A DNA stretch of 64,000 nt from Pseudonocardia sp. HH130629-09 (GCF_001294645.1 NZ_CP011868.1:2852001-2916000), one strand, 5' to 3'; counted from the first letter of the stretch, positions 17,332-27,606 are shown. Numbers and translations: made by a program. Notes: generated by a model not told the origin, from the letters alone.

Positions 17332-18062
17332 GGCATCTCCAGGGGGAATCCGGTGATCTTCTTGGTTCGGGGGGCCGCGTAGGTGCGGGCCTTCGAGGTG
17401 CTCAGGCGCAGGCGCACCAGCGACTCGGCGACGGTCACCGCGGCCTGCACCCCGTCGACGACGGGCACCCCGGTCTCCGCGCGCACCTTCTCCTCCAGGC
17501 CCGCCATGCCGCCGCAGCCCAGGCAGATCACCTCGGCGTGGTCGTGCTCGACGGCCAGCCGGGCCTGCTCGACGATCGCGGCGACCGCCCGGTCCGGGTC
17601 CGGCTCCAGCTCCAGCACCGCGAGCCCGGAGGCGCGCACCGAGGCGCAGCGTCGCTCCAGCCCGGCCAGCAGCAGCCGGTCGGAGATCAGCGGCACGGTG
17701 CGGTCCAGCGTGGTCACCACCGAGTAGCGGTGGCCGAGGTACATCGCGGTCGTCGCGGCGGCCTCGGTGATGTCGACGACGGGCACGTCGAGCATCTCCT
17801 GCAGGCCCTCCCGGCCGTGCTCGCCGTAGCCGGCCTGGATCACCGCGTCGAACGGCTCGCCGGCGGCGGCGTACCGCGCGACGGCGTCGGCGACCCCGAC
17901 CGCGGCCAGGTAGCTCTCCAGGTTGCCCTCGACCGACTCGGCGCCGAACCGCGGGGTGAGCCCGACGATCCCGGTGCCGGGCGCGGCGACCGAGCGCGCC
18001 GAGGCGGCGATGGCCTCGGTCACCGAGGCCGTGGTGTTGACGTTGACGACGACGATGCGCAC
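17328..18062 (-). CDS. Asp/Glu/hydantoin racemase-family protein (allantoin racemase-like, one catalytic Cys missing)
   Basis: A 244-residue Asp/Glu-racemase-fold protein. N-terminal V-N-V-N-T-T-A-S-V-T and the second catalytic-cysteine motif I-C-L-G-C-G-G-M-A are as in hydantoin/allantoin racemases. The first catalytic cysteine, expected in the A-C-F-G-D-P-G segment, is replaced: the matching segment reads Q-A-G-Y-G-E-H-G. Arylmalonate decarboxylases of the same superfamily also use one cysteine. Context (between allantoinase and an NCS1 permease) favours an allantoin-related reaction, but racemase activity is doubtful. The GTG start at 18062 shares one base with the permease stop. Confidence 0.8.
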   Translation of the reverse strand: MRIVVVNVNTTASVTEAIAASARSVAAPGTGIVGLTPRFGAESVEGNLESYLAAVGVADAVARYAAAGEPFDAVIQAGYGEHGREGLQEMLDVPVVDITEAAATTAMYLGHRYSVVTTLDRTVPLISDRLLLAGLERRCASVRASGLAVLELEPDPDRAVAAIVEQARLAVEHDHAEVICLGCGGMAGLEEKVRAETGVPVVDGVQAAVTVAESLVRLRLSTSKARTYAAPRTKKITGFPLEMP

Positions 18063-19636
18063 TAGTGCCCCCCGGTGGGTGCGACGGCCAGGGGCTCCCC
18101 GGACACCGCGCGGTAGGTCTGTCCGCGCGGGGCGACGAGCACGGTCAGCAGCGCGGCGAGCCCGGCGCCGAGGAACCAGCTGAACGGGGCGACCGGCTCC
18201 AGCGCGGGCACGAACCCGACGGCGACGGCGACCAGCGCGGACGGCACGAACACCGCGACCGCGCGCCGGTTGACCCCGCCCCGGTAGTGGTAGGCGGCCC
18301 CGCTCGCCTCGGAGTACAGCGCGGGGACGTCGATCCGGCCGCGCCGCACCAGCCAGTAGTCGGCCATCACGATCCCGAACAGCGGTCCGAGCAGCGCGCC
18401 GAGCACACCCAGGAAGTAGGTGATCACCAGCGGGGAGTCGTAGAGGTTCCAGGGCAGGATGACGAGTCCGATCAGCGCGCTGACCACCCCGGCCCGGCGG
18501 AAGTCGAGGACCTTCGGGAACAGGTTGGACAGGGCATAGCAGGGGGCCACGAAGTTCGCCATCAGGTTGACCGCGATCGTCAGGATCAGCAGTGCCGCCG
18601 AGGCGAGCAGCAGCAGCGGGGTGTTGGGGATGGTGTTGACGACGTCGGCCGGGCTGGAGATCACCTGCCCGCCGATCCGCAGCTGCCCGCCCGCGAGCAC
18701 CACGACGACGACGCCGAAGAACAGGGTGTTCGGCAGGATCCCCCAGAAGCTGCCGCGCCGGACCGCGCCGGTGGACACCGCGCCGCGGGTGAAGTCGCAG
18801 AAGTTGAGGACGAAGGTGCCGTAGATCGCCGTCCACAACGACGCACCGGCCAGGATCTGCACCCACATCGCGCCGCCGGTCAGCGGGTCGGGCACCGACC
18901 AGGCGATCTCCCCGCCGGTCTGCCACAGCACCCATCCGGAGAGCACGGCGAGGGTCACCAGCACGATCGGCCCGGCGACCGCCTCGTAGCGGCGGATGCC
19001 GTCCATACCGCGCAGCAGGATCGCCACCTGCACGACCCACAGCACGAGGAAGCAGATCCAGCCCAGCACCGACAGACCGAGGAACGACACCTGCTCCAGC
19101 CCACCGGCCGACGGCGCCACGGCCAGGACCATCACGACGAGCACCTGGGTGGCCAGGTAGGTCTGGATGCCGAACCACGCGATCGCGACCGCACCCCGGA
19201 CCAGGGCCGGGAGCTGCGCGCCACGGACGCCGAAGGAGATCCGGCTCATGACCGGGAACGGCAGGCCGGTCCGGTAGCCCATGTATCCGGCGACGGTGAG
19301 CAGCACGAACAGCACCAGCGCACCGATGCCGAGCGAGACCAGGATCTGCCAGGCGCCGAGACCGAGGGCGAACAGGCCGAGGGCGAACAGGCCGAGGGCG
19401 AAACCGTAGTTGCCCAGGCTGTGCACGTCGACGGCCCACAGGGTGAAGATGTTGTAGGCCTTCCACGACCGCCCCTCGACGGCGGTCGGCGCGAGGTCGC
19501 GGTTGTAGAGCCGTGGGCTCGGTGCGTCCGCGCCGCCCGGCGCGACGGGCACGGCGGTCACCTGGTCGTCGGTCGGGGCTGCTGCGGACCGGTCACTCGT
19601 TCCGGGTCCCGTCATCGGGGCCACCTCGGTTCCCAC
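18062..19636 (-). CDS. NCS1 family allantoin/hydantoin permease
   Basis: A 524-residue, about 12-helix nucleobase:cation symporter-1 protein of the Mhp1/PucI type. N-terminal Y-N-R-D-L-A-P, then W-x-x-Y-N-I-F-T-L-W and the P-F-P-V-M-S-R-I-S-F-G loop are diagnostic, as is C-D-F-T-R-G-A near the middle. It heads a minus-strand operon: permease, racemase-family protein, allantoinase, iclR. Helix 1 contains an in-frame 15-bp repeat (G-L-F-A-L-G-L-F-A-L-G-L). The start could be the ATG at 19636 or the one six codons later. The IclR-type site at 19667-19681 lies just upstream. Confidence 0.92.
   Translation of the reverse strand: MGTEVAPMTGPGTSDRSAAAPTDDQVTAVPVAPGGADAPSPRLYNRDLAPTAVEGRSWKAYNIFTLWAVDVHSLGNYGFALGLFALGLFALGLGAWQILVSLGIGALVLFVLLTVAGYMGYRTGLPFPVMSRISFGVRGAQLPALVRGAVAIAWFGIQTYLATQVLVVMVLAVAPSAGGLEQVSFLGLSVLGWICFLVLWVVQVAILLRGMDGIRRYEAVAGPIVLVTLAVLSGWVLWQTGGEIAWSVPDPLTGGAMWVQILAGASLWTAIYGTFVLNFCDFTRGAVSTGAVRRGSFWGILPNTLFFGVVVVVLAGGQLRIGGQVISSPADVVNTIPNTPLLLLASAALLILTIAVNLMANFVAPCYALSNLFPKVLDFRRAGVVSALIGLVILPWNLYDSPLVITYFLGVLGALLGPLFGIVMADYWLVRRGRIDVPALYSEASGAAYHYRGGVNRRAVAVFVPSALVAVAVGFVPALEPVAPFSWFLGAGLAALLTVLVAPRGQTYRAVSGEPLAVAPTGGH
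19362..19402. repeat. 15-bp tandem repeat (2.7 copies) inside the NCS1 permease
   Basis: The unit ccgagggcgaacagg occurs at 19362-19376 and 19377-19391, plus a partial third. In the protein it gives repeated G-L-F-A-L within the first membrane helix. The frame is kept, so copy-number change would lengthen the helix by five residues per unit. Confidence 0.8.
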
Positions 19637-19666
19637 GTCGTAACGCGTCGGATGTGACGCGCTGGT

Positions 19667-19681
19667 TTCCGCAATGTGAAA
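19667..19681. promoter_or_regulatory. Variant IclR operator near the NCS1 permease start
   Basis: TTCCGCAATGTGAAA; shares the TTCCGCA half and a degenerate second half with the other three sites. It lies 31 bp upstream of the permease ATG on the minus strand. Confidence 0.45.
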
Positions 19682-19810
19682 CGCACCTCTTGCGGTGCGG
19701 AATCACGCTATGGCGCCTGTCACGCAAGCGTCAAGGGGTCACCGACGACAGCGATGCTTGACACCCCCCGGATGCCGTGGTCCGATTCATGCCGCACAAC
19801 GGAATCACTA

Positions 19811-19825
19811 TTCCGCATTGCGGAA
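19811..19825. promoter_or_regulatory. Candidate IclR operator, perfect palindrome
   Basis: TTCCGCATTGCGGAA: 7-bp arms around a single central base, the best copy in the window. It lies between a TTGACA box (19758-19763) and the GGAGG ribosome site (19831-19835) of the plus-strand glyoxylate operon. Confidence 0.7.
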
Positions 19826-19840
19826 GGATCGGAGGCTCCG

Positions 19841-20233
19841 GTGACTGCCCTCTTCTGTTCCGGTGACGCGATGCGCGGCGGCCGGCTCCACCACAACGTG
19901 TCCGCCCACCCGTTCCTCGGCCAGGTCCGGACCGCTCCGCACTACCGCATGTACTCGGTGCGCGACGAGTTCCCGGCCCTGCTGGAGGACCCCGCCGGCG
20001 GCGTACCGCTGGCCGGGGAGATCTACGACGTCCCGCTCCGGGCGATCCGCACCGACTTCCTGCCCGACGAGCCACCGGAGCTCGAGCTCACCGTGATCGA
20101 GCTCGACGACGGACGCGACGTCCTCGCCGTCGGGCTGCGCCCCGGCGTGCTGGAGCGCCAGCGCGACGAGCTCACCGACATCACCACCCACGGCGGCTGG
20201 CGTGCCTACAAGGGACTGCCCGAGCCCGCCTGA
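19841..20233 (+). CDS. Allophanate hydrolase-related protein (stand-alone AtzF C-terminal-like domain)
   Basis: A 130-residue cytoplasmic protein resembling the gamma-glutamylcyclotransferase-like C-terminal domain of allophanate hydrolase (AtzF): L-F-C-S-G-D-A-M-R-G-G-R-L-H-H at the start, Y-R-M-Y-S-V-R-D in the middle and A-G-E-I-Y-D-V-P-L before a T-V-I-E-L-D-D-G-R segment. The GTG at 19841 is fixed by GGAGG six bases upstream. It is the first gene of the operon ending with allantoicase, just behind the best operator. The amidase domain of AtzF is absent. Its reaction is unknown; a role with a ureido compound is plausible from context. Confidence 0.7.
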   Translation: MTALFCSGDAMRGGRLHHNVSAHPFLGQVRTAPHYRMYSVRDEFPALLEDPAGGVPLAGEIYDVPLRAIRTDFLPDEPPELELTVIELDDGRDVLAVGLRPGVLERQRDELTDITTHGGWRAYKGLPEPA

Positions 20234-20270
20234 GAACCGCACCGCCCGTCCTCAACGAGGAGGCCCCTTC

Positions 20271-21059
20271 GTGCGCTACACCGTCAACTGCTCCATCGTC
20301 CTCGGTGACCTGCCGCTGTTGCAGCGTCCCGCGGCCGCCGCGGCGGCAGGCTTCGACGCCGTCGAGTTCTGGTGGCCCTTCGCCGCCTCCGTGCCCGGCG
20401 ACCGCGAGGTCGACGCCTTCGTCACCGCCGTCGCCGACGCCGGCGTCACCCTCACCGGGCTCAACTTCTCCGCGGGCGACATGCCCGCCGGGGAGCGCGG
20501 CATCCTGTCCGACCCCGCCCGCGCGGGGGAGTTCGCCGACAACGTCGCCGTCGCCGTCGGCATCGGCGAGCGGCTCGGCACGCTGGGCTTCAACGCCCTC
20601 TACGGCAACCGTCGCGACGACCTGGACCCGCGCGTCCAGGACGAGACGGCGCGGGGCAACCTCGCGCTCGCCGCCGACGCGGCCGCCCGGATCGGCGCGG
20701 TCGCGCTGCTCGAGCCGGTCAGCGGCATAGACGCCTACCCGCTGCGGACCGCCGACGACGCCGTCGCCGTGCTCGACCGGGTCGGGTCGCCTCACCTGCG
20801 GCTGCTGCTCGACGTCTACCACCTGGCCGTGAACGGCGACGACCCCGCGGCCGCGATCGACCGCCACGCCGACCGGATCGGCCACGTCCAGATCGCCGAC
20901 TCCCCCGGCCGCGGCGAGCCCGGCACCGGGGACCTGCCGATCACCGACCTGCTCGCCCGGGTCGTCGCCGCCGGCTACGACGGGCCGGTCAGCCTCGAGT
21001 ACAAGCCCGTCACCGCCGACCCGTTCGGCTGGCTGGTCGGAGAGGGAGCGTCCGCATGA
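20271..21059 (+). CDS. hyi: Hydroxypyruvate isomerase
   Basis: A 262-residue TIM-barrel protein of the AP-endonuclease-2/Hyi family interconverting hydroxypyruvate and tartronate semialdehyde. Family landmarks: the N-terminal N-C-S-I-V, the substrate glutamate in [18 protein letters not shown] and the second catalytic glutamate in S-L-E-Y-K-P. The GTG start follows AGGAGG closely. The stop overlaps the reductase start by 4 bp. Part of the glyoxylate-to-glycerate operon. Confidence 0.92.
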   Translation: MRYTVNCSIVLGDLPLLQRPAAAAAAGFDAVEFWWPFAASVPGDREVDAFVTAVADAGVTLTGLNFSAGDMPAGERGILSDPARAGEFADNVAVAVGIGERLGTLGFNALYGNRRDDLDPRVQDETARGNLALAADAAARIGAVALLEPVSGIDAYPLRTADDAVAVLDRVGSPHLRLLLDVYHLAVNGDDPAAAIDRHADRIGHVQIADSPGRGEPGTGDLPITDLLARVVAAGYDGPVSLEYKPVTADPFGWLVGEGASA

Positions 21060-21948
21060 GCAGCACCGACACCCGCAACGTCGCGTTCATCGGTCTCGGC
21101 ATCATGGGTGGCCCGATGGCCCGCCACCTCGTGCGCGCCGGGCACGACGTCGTCGGCCACAACCGCAGCCCGGGCAAGGCCGAGGCGCTGGCCGCGGACG
21201 GCGGCCGCGCCGCGGCAACGGTCGCCGAGGCGGTGGCCAAGGCCGAGGTCGTGGCGCTGATGCTGCCCGACTCCCCCGACGTCGTCGACGTCTGCGCCCG
21301 CGACGGCGGGGTGTTCGACACCGCCGAGCCCGGCACCCTGGTCGTCGACTTCTCGACGATCCGCCCCGACGTCGCCCGGGACCTGGCCGCCCGTGCCGCC
21401 GAGCGCGGCCTGCGGATGCTCGACGCCCCGGTCTCCGGCGGCCAGGCGGGCGCCGAGAACGCCGCACTGTCCATCATGGTCGGCGGCGACGGGGCGGACG
21501 TGGCCGCGGCCCGACCGCTGCTCGACGTCGTCGGGAAGACCGTCGTGCACGTCGGCCCGTCCGGGGCCGGGCAGACGGTCAAGGCCGCCAACCAGCTGAT
21601 CGTCGCCGGGAACATCGCCCTGCTCGCCGAGGCCCTGGTGTTCCTGCAGGCGCACGGCGCCGACCTCGACGCGGCCGTCGAGGTCCTCGGCGGGGGCCTC
21701 GCCGGGTCGAAGGTCCTCGACCAGAAGGCGCCGACGATGCTCGCCGGGGACTACACCCCCGGCTTCCGGATCGACCTGCACCACAAGGACATGGGCATCG
21801 TCGCCGACTCCGCCCGGGAGGCCGGTGTGGTCGCCCCGGTGGCCGCGCTCGTCGCCCAGCTCGTCGCCGCGACCCGTGCCGCCGGCGACGGCGGGCTCGA
21901 CCACTCCGCCCTGCACCGCACCGTCCGCCGCCTGAACGGGGACCTGTC

Positions 21949-21952
<4 letters not shown>
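21056..21952 (+). CDS. glxR: 2-hydroxy-3-oxopropionate (tartronate semialdehyde) reductase
   Basis: A 298-residue NAD(P)H-dependent beta-hydroxyacid dehydrogenase reducing tartronate semialdehyde to D-glycerate. The Rossmann motif [11 protein letters not shown], the substrate loop D-A-P-V-S-G-G and the catalytic lysine region [11 protein letters not shown] are present. ATGA overlaps on both sides couple it to hyi and gcl. Confidence 0.93.
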
Positions 21953-23735
<1,783 letters not shown>

Positions 23736-23739
<4 letters not shown>

Positions 23740-24902
23740 GCGCGATCCTGCTGGCCCCGGACAAGTTCAAGGGGTCGCTGGACGCCGCCGCCGTCGCCGA
23801 CGCGCTGGCGGCCGGGATCTCCGACGCCGACCCGGGCCGCCCGGTGCGTCGCTGCCCGGTCGCCGACGGCGGGGAGGGCACGGTCGCCGCGGCACTGGCG
23901 GCCGGCTGGGAGCCGGTCACGACCGTCGCGACCGGACCCACCGGGGCTCCGCTGACGGCCGTCTGGGCCCGGGCCGGGGCGTCCGCGCTGGTGGAGCTGG
24001 CGTCGACGGCCGGGCTGGCGGTCCTGCCCGGCGGGGTGCGCGACCCGGGCGGCGCGGGCACCGAGGGGCTGGGGACCGTGCTGGCCGCGGTGCTCGACGC
24101 CGGGTGCACCGATGTCGTCGTCGGGCTCGGGGGCAGCGCCACCACCGACGGCGGCGCCGGGCTGCTGCGCGGGCTCGGCGCCCGCGTGCTCGACGCCGAC
24201 GGCGCCGAGGTCGGGCGGGGCGGCGCGGCGCTGGCCCGGGCCGACCGGCTCGACCTGTCCGGGCTGCACCCGCGACTGCGGGACCCGGCCGTCCGGGTCC
24301 GGCTCGCCGCCGACGTCGACAACCCGCTGCTCGGCCCGCACGGCGCCGCGGCCGTCTACGGCCCGCAGAAGGGCGCCGACGCCGGCGGGGTCGCCGCGCT
24401 CGACGCCGCGCTGGCCCGCTGGGTGCGGGTGCTCGCCGCGGCCACCGGCGGGGACCCGGCCACCCTGGCCGCCGCGCCGGGGGCGGGTGCCGCCGGGGGC
24501 GCCGGGCTCGCGCTGACCGCGGTCTGCGGTGCGCGGTTCGTCCCCGGCGTCGGTACCGTCCTGGAGCTGACCGGCTTCGACGACGAGCTGGCCGGCGCCG
24601 GTCTCGTCGTCACCGGGGAGGGCAGGCTGGACACCCAGACCCTGCACGGCAAGGCCCCGGCCGGGGTCGCCGCGGCAGCCCGGGCGGCCGGGGTCCCGGT
24701 CGTCGCCGTCGCCGGGCAGGTCACGCTGGACGCGGCCGCGCTGCACACCGCGGGGTTCGCCGGGGCCTACGCCCTGACCGACACCGCACGCGACCACCAC
24801 GACGCCGTCGACCGTGCCGCCGAACTCCTGCGCCTGCTCGGGGCCCGGATCGCCGCCGACCACCCGTCCCCCACCCGTCCGATGATCAGGAGCAGACCGT
24901 GA
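23736..24902 (+). CDS. glxK: Glycerate kinase (GarK/GlxK family)
   Basis: A 388-residue ATP-dependent kinase of the glycerate kinase I family, delivering glycerate into central metabolism as phosphoglycerate. N-terminal [18 protein letters not shown] and the [13 protein letters not shown] motif are clear, with the late [17 protein letters not shown]. The GTG start overlaps the gcl stop, and its own stop overlaps allantoicase (GTGA). Confidence 0.94.
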
Positions 24903-25891
24903 CCGACCCCTCGCTCATCGACCTGGCCTCCCGCGCGCTCGGCGGCTCCGTCGTCGCCGCGAACGACGAGTTCTTCGCCCAGCGCGAGAACCTCATCACC
25001 GCCGCGCCGCCCCGCTTCGACCCCGACGAGTTCGGCCTCAAGGGCAAGGTCTACGACGGCTGGGAGACCCGCCGTCGCCGCGAGCCCGGCCACGACTGGG
25101 CGCTGATCCGCCTGGGCGCGCCGGGTGTGGTGGACCACGTCGTCGTCGACACGTCCTGGTTCAAGGGCAACTACCCGCCGGAGATCGCGGTGGAGGCGAC
25201 CGCCGTCGACGGGCACCCCTCGCCCGACGAGCTGGAGAAGGCGCCCTGGCACGAGATCGTGCCGCGCTCGGCCTGCGCGGGGCACACCGCGAACGTCTAC
25301 CCGGTGACCGACACCCGCCGGGCCACCCACCTGCGCCTGATCATGCATCCCGACGGCGGGATCGCCCGGTTCCGGGTGCTCGGCCGGGTGCTGCCCGACC
25401 CGCGGTTCCTGGAGGGCACCGTGGACCTGCTCGCGGCGGAGAACGGCGGGCACGTCACGGGCTGCTCCGACGCGTTCTACTCCTCCCCCGGCAACCTGCT
25501 GCTGCCCGGCCGGGCCCGGCACATGGGCGAGGGCTGGGAGAACGCCCGGCGCCGCGACGGCGGCAACGACTGGGTCGAGTTCGCCCTCGCCGCGGGCGGG
25601 GTGCCGCGGCACGTGGAGGTCGACACGACCTGGTTCGTCGGGAACGCGCCGGGCTGGGTCTCGATCGGCACCCGCGACGAGCGCACCGGCGGGTCGTGGA
25701 CGGTGCTGCGGGACCGCGAGCGGGTGCAGCCCGACACCCGGCACCGGTTCCTGCTGCCCGGCGCCGCCGCGGCCACCCACCTGCGCCTGGACGTGTTCCC
25801 CGACGGCGGGCTGTCCCGGCTGCGCTGCTGGGGCGAGCTCGACGACGACGGCGCCGCCGCCGTGCGCCGCGCCCACGACGCGGCGGGCTGA
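24899..25891 (+). CDS. alc: Allantoicase
   Basis: Hydrolyses allantoate to ureidoglycolate and urea. A 330-residue protein with two copies of the allantoicase beta-sandwich domain: G-K-V-Y-D-G-W-E-T-R-R-R then V-D-T-S-W-F-K-G-N-Y-P in the first half, and M-G-E-G-W-E-N-A-R-R-R then V-D-T-T-W-F-V-G-N-A-P in the second. GTG start by overlap with glycerate kinase. It is the last gene of the operon. The next enzyme, ureidoglycolate lyase, is not recognised in the window, and the urea formed would need urease. Confidence 0.94.
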   Translation: MTDPSLIDLASRALGGSVVAANDEFFAQRENLITAAPPRFDPDEFGLKGKVYDGWETRRRREPGHDWALIRLGAPGVVDHVVVDTSWFKGNYPPEIAVEATAVDGHPSPDELEKAPWHEIVPRSACAGHTANVYPVTDTRRATHLRLIMHPDGGIARFRVLGRVLPDPRFLEGTVDLLAAENGGHVTGCSDAFYSSPGNLLLPGRARHMGEGWENARRRDGGNDWVEFALAAGGVPRHVEVDTTWFVGNAPGWVSIGTRDERTGGSWTVLRDRERVQPDTRHRFLLPGAAAATHLRLDVFPDGGLSRLRCWGELDDDGAAAVRRAHDAAG

Positions 25892-25911
25892 GGACCCCGG
25901 GCCGGTCGCGG

Positions 25912-26448
25912 TCAGGTGGCGGAGGAGACCTGCCGGTCGTCCGTGCGGTCCTCCGTGCGGTCCTCCGTGCGGTCCTCCGTGCGGTCCTCCGTGCGGTCCT
26001 CCGTGCGGTCGTCCGTGCGGTCGTCGCCGGCCCGGCGCGGTCCGGGCACGGTCCCGCCCCCGCCGGCGGCGCCGGGGCGGGCCGCGGTCAGTGTCCGGAC
26101 GGCGACCTCGGCGGAGGGGAAGGCGCTGCACCGCTGCAGGACCTGGCGGGCACGCAGCGGCAGCAGCTCCGCCCGGCCGCCGCACCCGGCCAGGTGCAGA
26201 CGTACGCCGTCGGCGCGCGAGCGGGCGACGACCGCGCCGAGCAGCTCGGTGGCGGGCCCGTCGAAGGCGTTGACCCCGGAGAGGTCGACGACGAGGTGGC
26301 CCGGGATCCGGCCGCACCGGGTCTGGGCGTCGAGCATCCGGGCCAGTGCCTCCACGCCCGGACGGTCCAGCCACCCGGACACCCGGACCAGCCGCACCCC
26401 CGGCCCCGCCGTCTCGACCGCCAGACCGATCGCCGTCTGCCCCGCCAC
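25912..26448 (-). CDS. STAS-domain anti-sigma factor antagonist-like protein with acidic repeat tail
   Basis: A 178-residue cytoplasmic protein. The N-terminal 100 or so residues form a STAS domain (V-R-V-S-G-W-L-D-R, H-L-V-V-D-L-S-G-V-N-A-F-D-G-P-A). The usual phosphorylatable serine of anti-anti-sigma factors is not obvious at D-L-S-G-V-N, so phospho-switching is uncertain. The C-terminus is a tail of seven D-R-T-E or D-R-T-D units coded by a 12-bp tandem repeat. The GTG at 26448 is chosen for GGAGG five bases upstream. The gene converges on the allantoicase operon. Confidence 0.75.
   Translation of the reverse strand: MAGQTAIGLAVETAGPGVRLVRVSGWLDRPGVEALARMLDAQTRCGRIPGHLVVDLSGVNAFDGPATELLGAVVARSRADGVRLHLAGCGGRAELLPLRARQVLQRCSAFPSAEVAVRTLTAARPGAAGGGGTVPGPRRAGDDRTDDRTEDRTEDRTEDRTEDRTEDRTDDRQVSSAT
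25942..26025. repeat. 12-bp tandem repeat, seven copies
   Basis: The unit cgtgcggtcctc occurs five times and cgtgcggtcgtc twice, without gaps. It codes the D-R-T-E/D-R-T-D tail of the STAS protein in frame. Near-perfect identity suggests recent expansion. Confidence 0.9.
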
Positions 26449-26589
26449 GTCCGCCTCCTCGCTCGTGCCGGGCCCACCGTGGGACCGGCACCAGCGACCT
26501 TCCCGGTGATCCACGGGCTACACGCGCACCACCGGCTGGATCGATACCGTCGCCCGGTCCGGGGAAAGCAGGCCAACCGGCCGCCCCAC

Positions 26590-26603
26590 GTGATATACAT
26601 CAC
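26590..26603. promoter_or_regulatory. Candidate CRP/GlxR-type operator
   Basis: GTGATATACATCAC: perfect GTGA-N6-TCAC core of CRP-family sites, in an AT-rich patch of the 340-bp gap upstream of the STAS gene (and downstream of the DUF2795 gene). No CRP-family regulator is in the window. Confidence 0.45.
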
Positions 26604-26788
26604 CTCGCGTGGCCGGTCGGTCGGCACCTGCAGCCTCAGCTCCGTCGCGAGCCACGCAGCCCGAGGACCCACCACCCGTCGCTGGGGAGCGGACGGGTGG
26701 TCGCCCCGGCCGGGGCCGGCGGATTCGGGACCGCCGACCCCGGCCGACACGGCCGCACGGACGGGGCGAGCGCACCGCCCCGTCGGGC

Positions 26789-27307
26789 TCAGGCCGGGCG
26801 GTGCCCGGTGCCGGGCACGGGCCCGCCCACGGCGCGCGGCAGGTGCCGCGGGACACCGGCCGACCCCAGGGCCGACCTCCTGACCGACTCCCCGGGGTGC
26901 AGCCGGTCCGCGCCGACCGCGGGCCGGACCGACGTCGGGCGCAGCCGGTCGTGCGCCGCCGCCGTGAGCACCTCGACGACGGCCTCGAACGACGGGTACC
27001 GCCCGTCCGGCAGCGGGACGAGCTGCTCGCGGACCAGGCCGCTCACCCCCCACGCCTCGGCCTCGGCGAGGACCTGCCAGCGATGGGCGGGCCAGCGCAG
27101 ACCGGCCAGCACGCGTCGGAGGTTCTCGCGCAGCCGTTCCAGGTCGGCCGACGACACCGGCCGCGGGTCGGCCGGCGGCAGCACGGTCCGGGCGGGCGGC
27201 GCGGTTCGGGCTGGCGGTGCGGGCCGGCCGGGCGGCACGGTCCGGGCGCGCGCGACCGGCGTGGGGACCGGGCGCAGCGTGCGTCCCGGCACGGGGAGCG
27301 CGCTCAT
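26789..27307 (-). CDS. DUF2795-like hypothetical protein
   Basis: A 172-residue protein. After a Pro/Ala/Arg-rich N-terminus of about 50 residues comes one DUF2795-like unit (L-A-G-L-R-W-P-A-H-R-W-Q-V-L-A-E-A-E-A-W-G, then L-P-D-G-R-Y-P-S-F-E-A-V-V). The function of this actinobacterial domain is unknown. The ATG at 27307 overlaps the stop of the upstream small gene, so the two form an operon. There is no signal peptide or membrane segment. Confidence 0.55.
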   Translation of the reverse strand: MSALPVPGRTLRPVPTPVARARTVPPGRPAPPARTAPPARTVLPPADPRPVSSADLERLRENLRRVLAGLRWPAHRWQVLAEAEAWGVSGLVREQLVPLPDGRYPSFEAVVEVLTAAAHDRLRPTSVRPAVGADRLHPGESVRRSALGSAGVPRHLPRAVGGPVPGTGHRPA

Positions 27308-27606
27308 GCGACCCCCCTCGTCTCCAGCTCGGGCTGCTGGGCCCCGCTGCACGCCGGGTCACCGTCGAGGTGACGGTAGGAGAAGGTGGGCCTCTCCAGC
27401 GGAGCGGTGGGGTCGGAGTGCCGGAAGATCCGACAGACCGAGCCGTCCGCGACCGACGACCAGCATCGTTCGCAGATGCGGAGCCGGGGAGTGTTCTGCT
27501 GCACGATCCACCGCCTGGGGCGATTCCGGACCCTGCCGGCCCGACCCGTTCCGGTCGACGTCCGCAGGTCGGCAAGGTCATCTGCACCAAGTGTGATGGA
27601 CGACAT
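27304..27606 (-). CDS. Small hypothetical protein with a CxxC pair
   Basis: A 100-residue protein not recognised. It has an R-I-C-E-R-C-W-S-S segment plus two other cysteines (S-V-C-R, P-A-C-S), so it may bind a metal. The start ATG at 27606 is preceded by a weak GGGTCGAT. A TATACA element about 30 bp upstream on the minus strand could be a -10 box. It overlaps the DUF2795 gene by 4 bp. Confidence 0.45.
   Translation of the reverse strand: MSSITLGADDLADLRTSTGTGRAGRVRNRPRRWIVQQNTPRLRICERCWSSVADGSVCRIFRHSDPTAPLERPTFSYRHLDGDPACSGAQQPELETRGVA

Noticed and set aside
17328-19466. A 712-residue minus-strand frame joining permease region and racemase
   Set aside because: The upstream portion is an out-of-frame reading of the NCS1 permease; the real racemase-family start is the GTG at 18062.
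25942-26025. Tandem repeats considered as a CRISPR array
   Set aside because: The 12-bp units are contiguous, without spacers, and code an in-frame protein tail.
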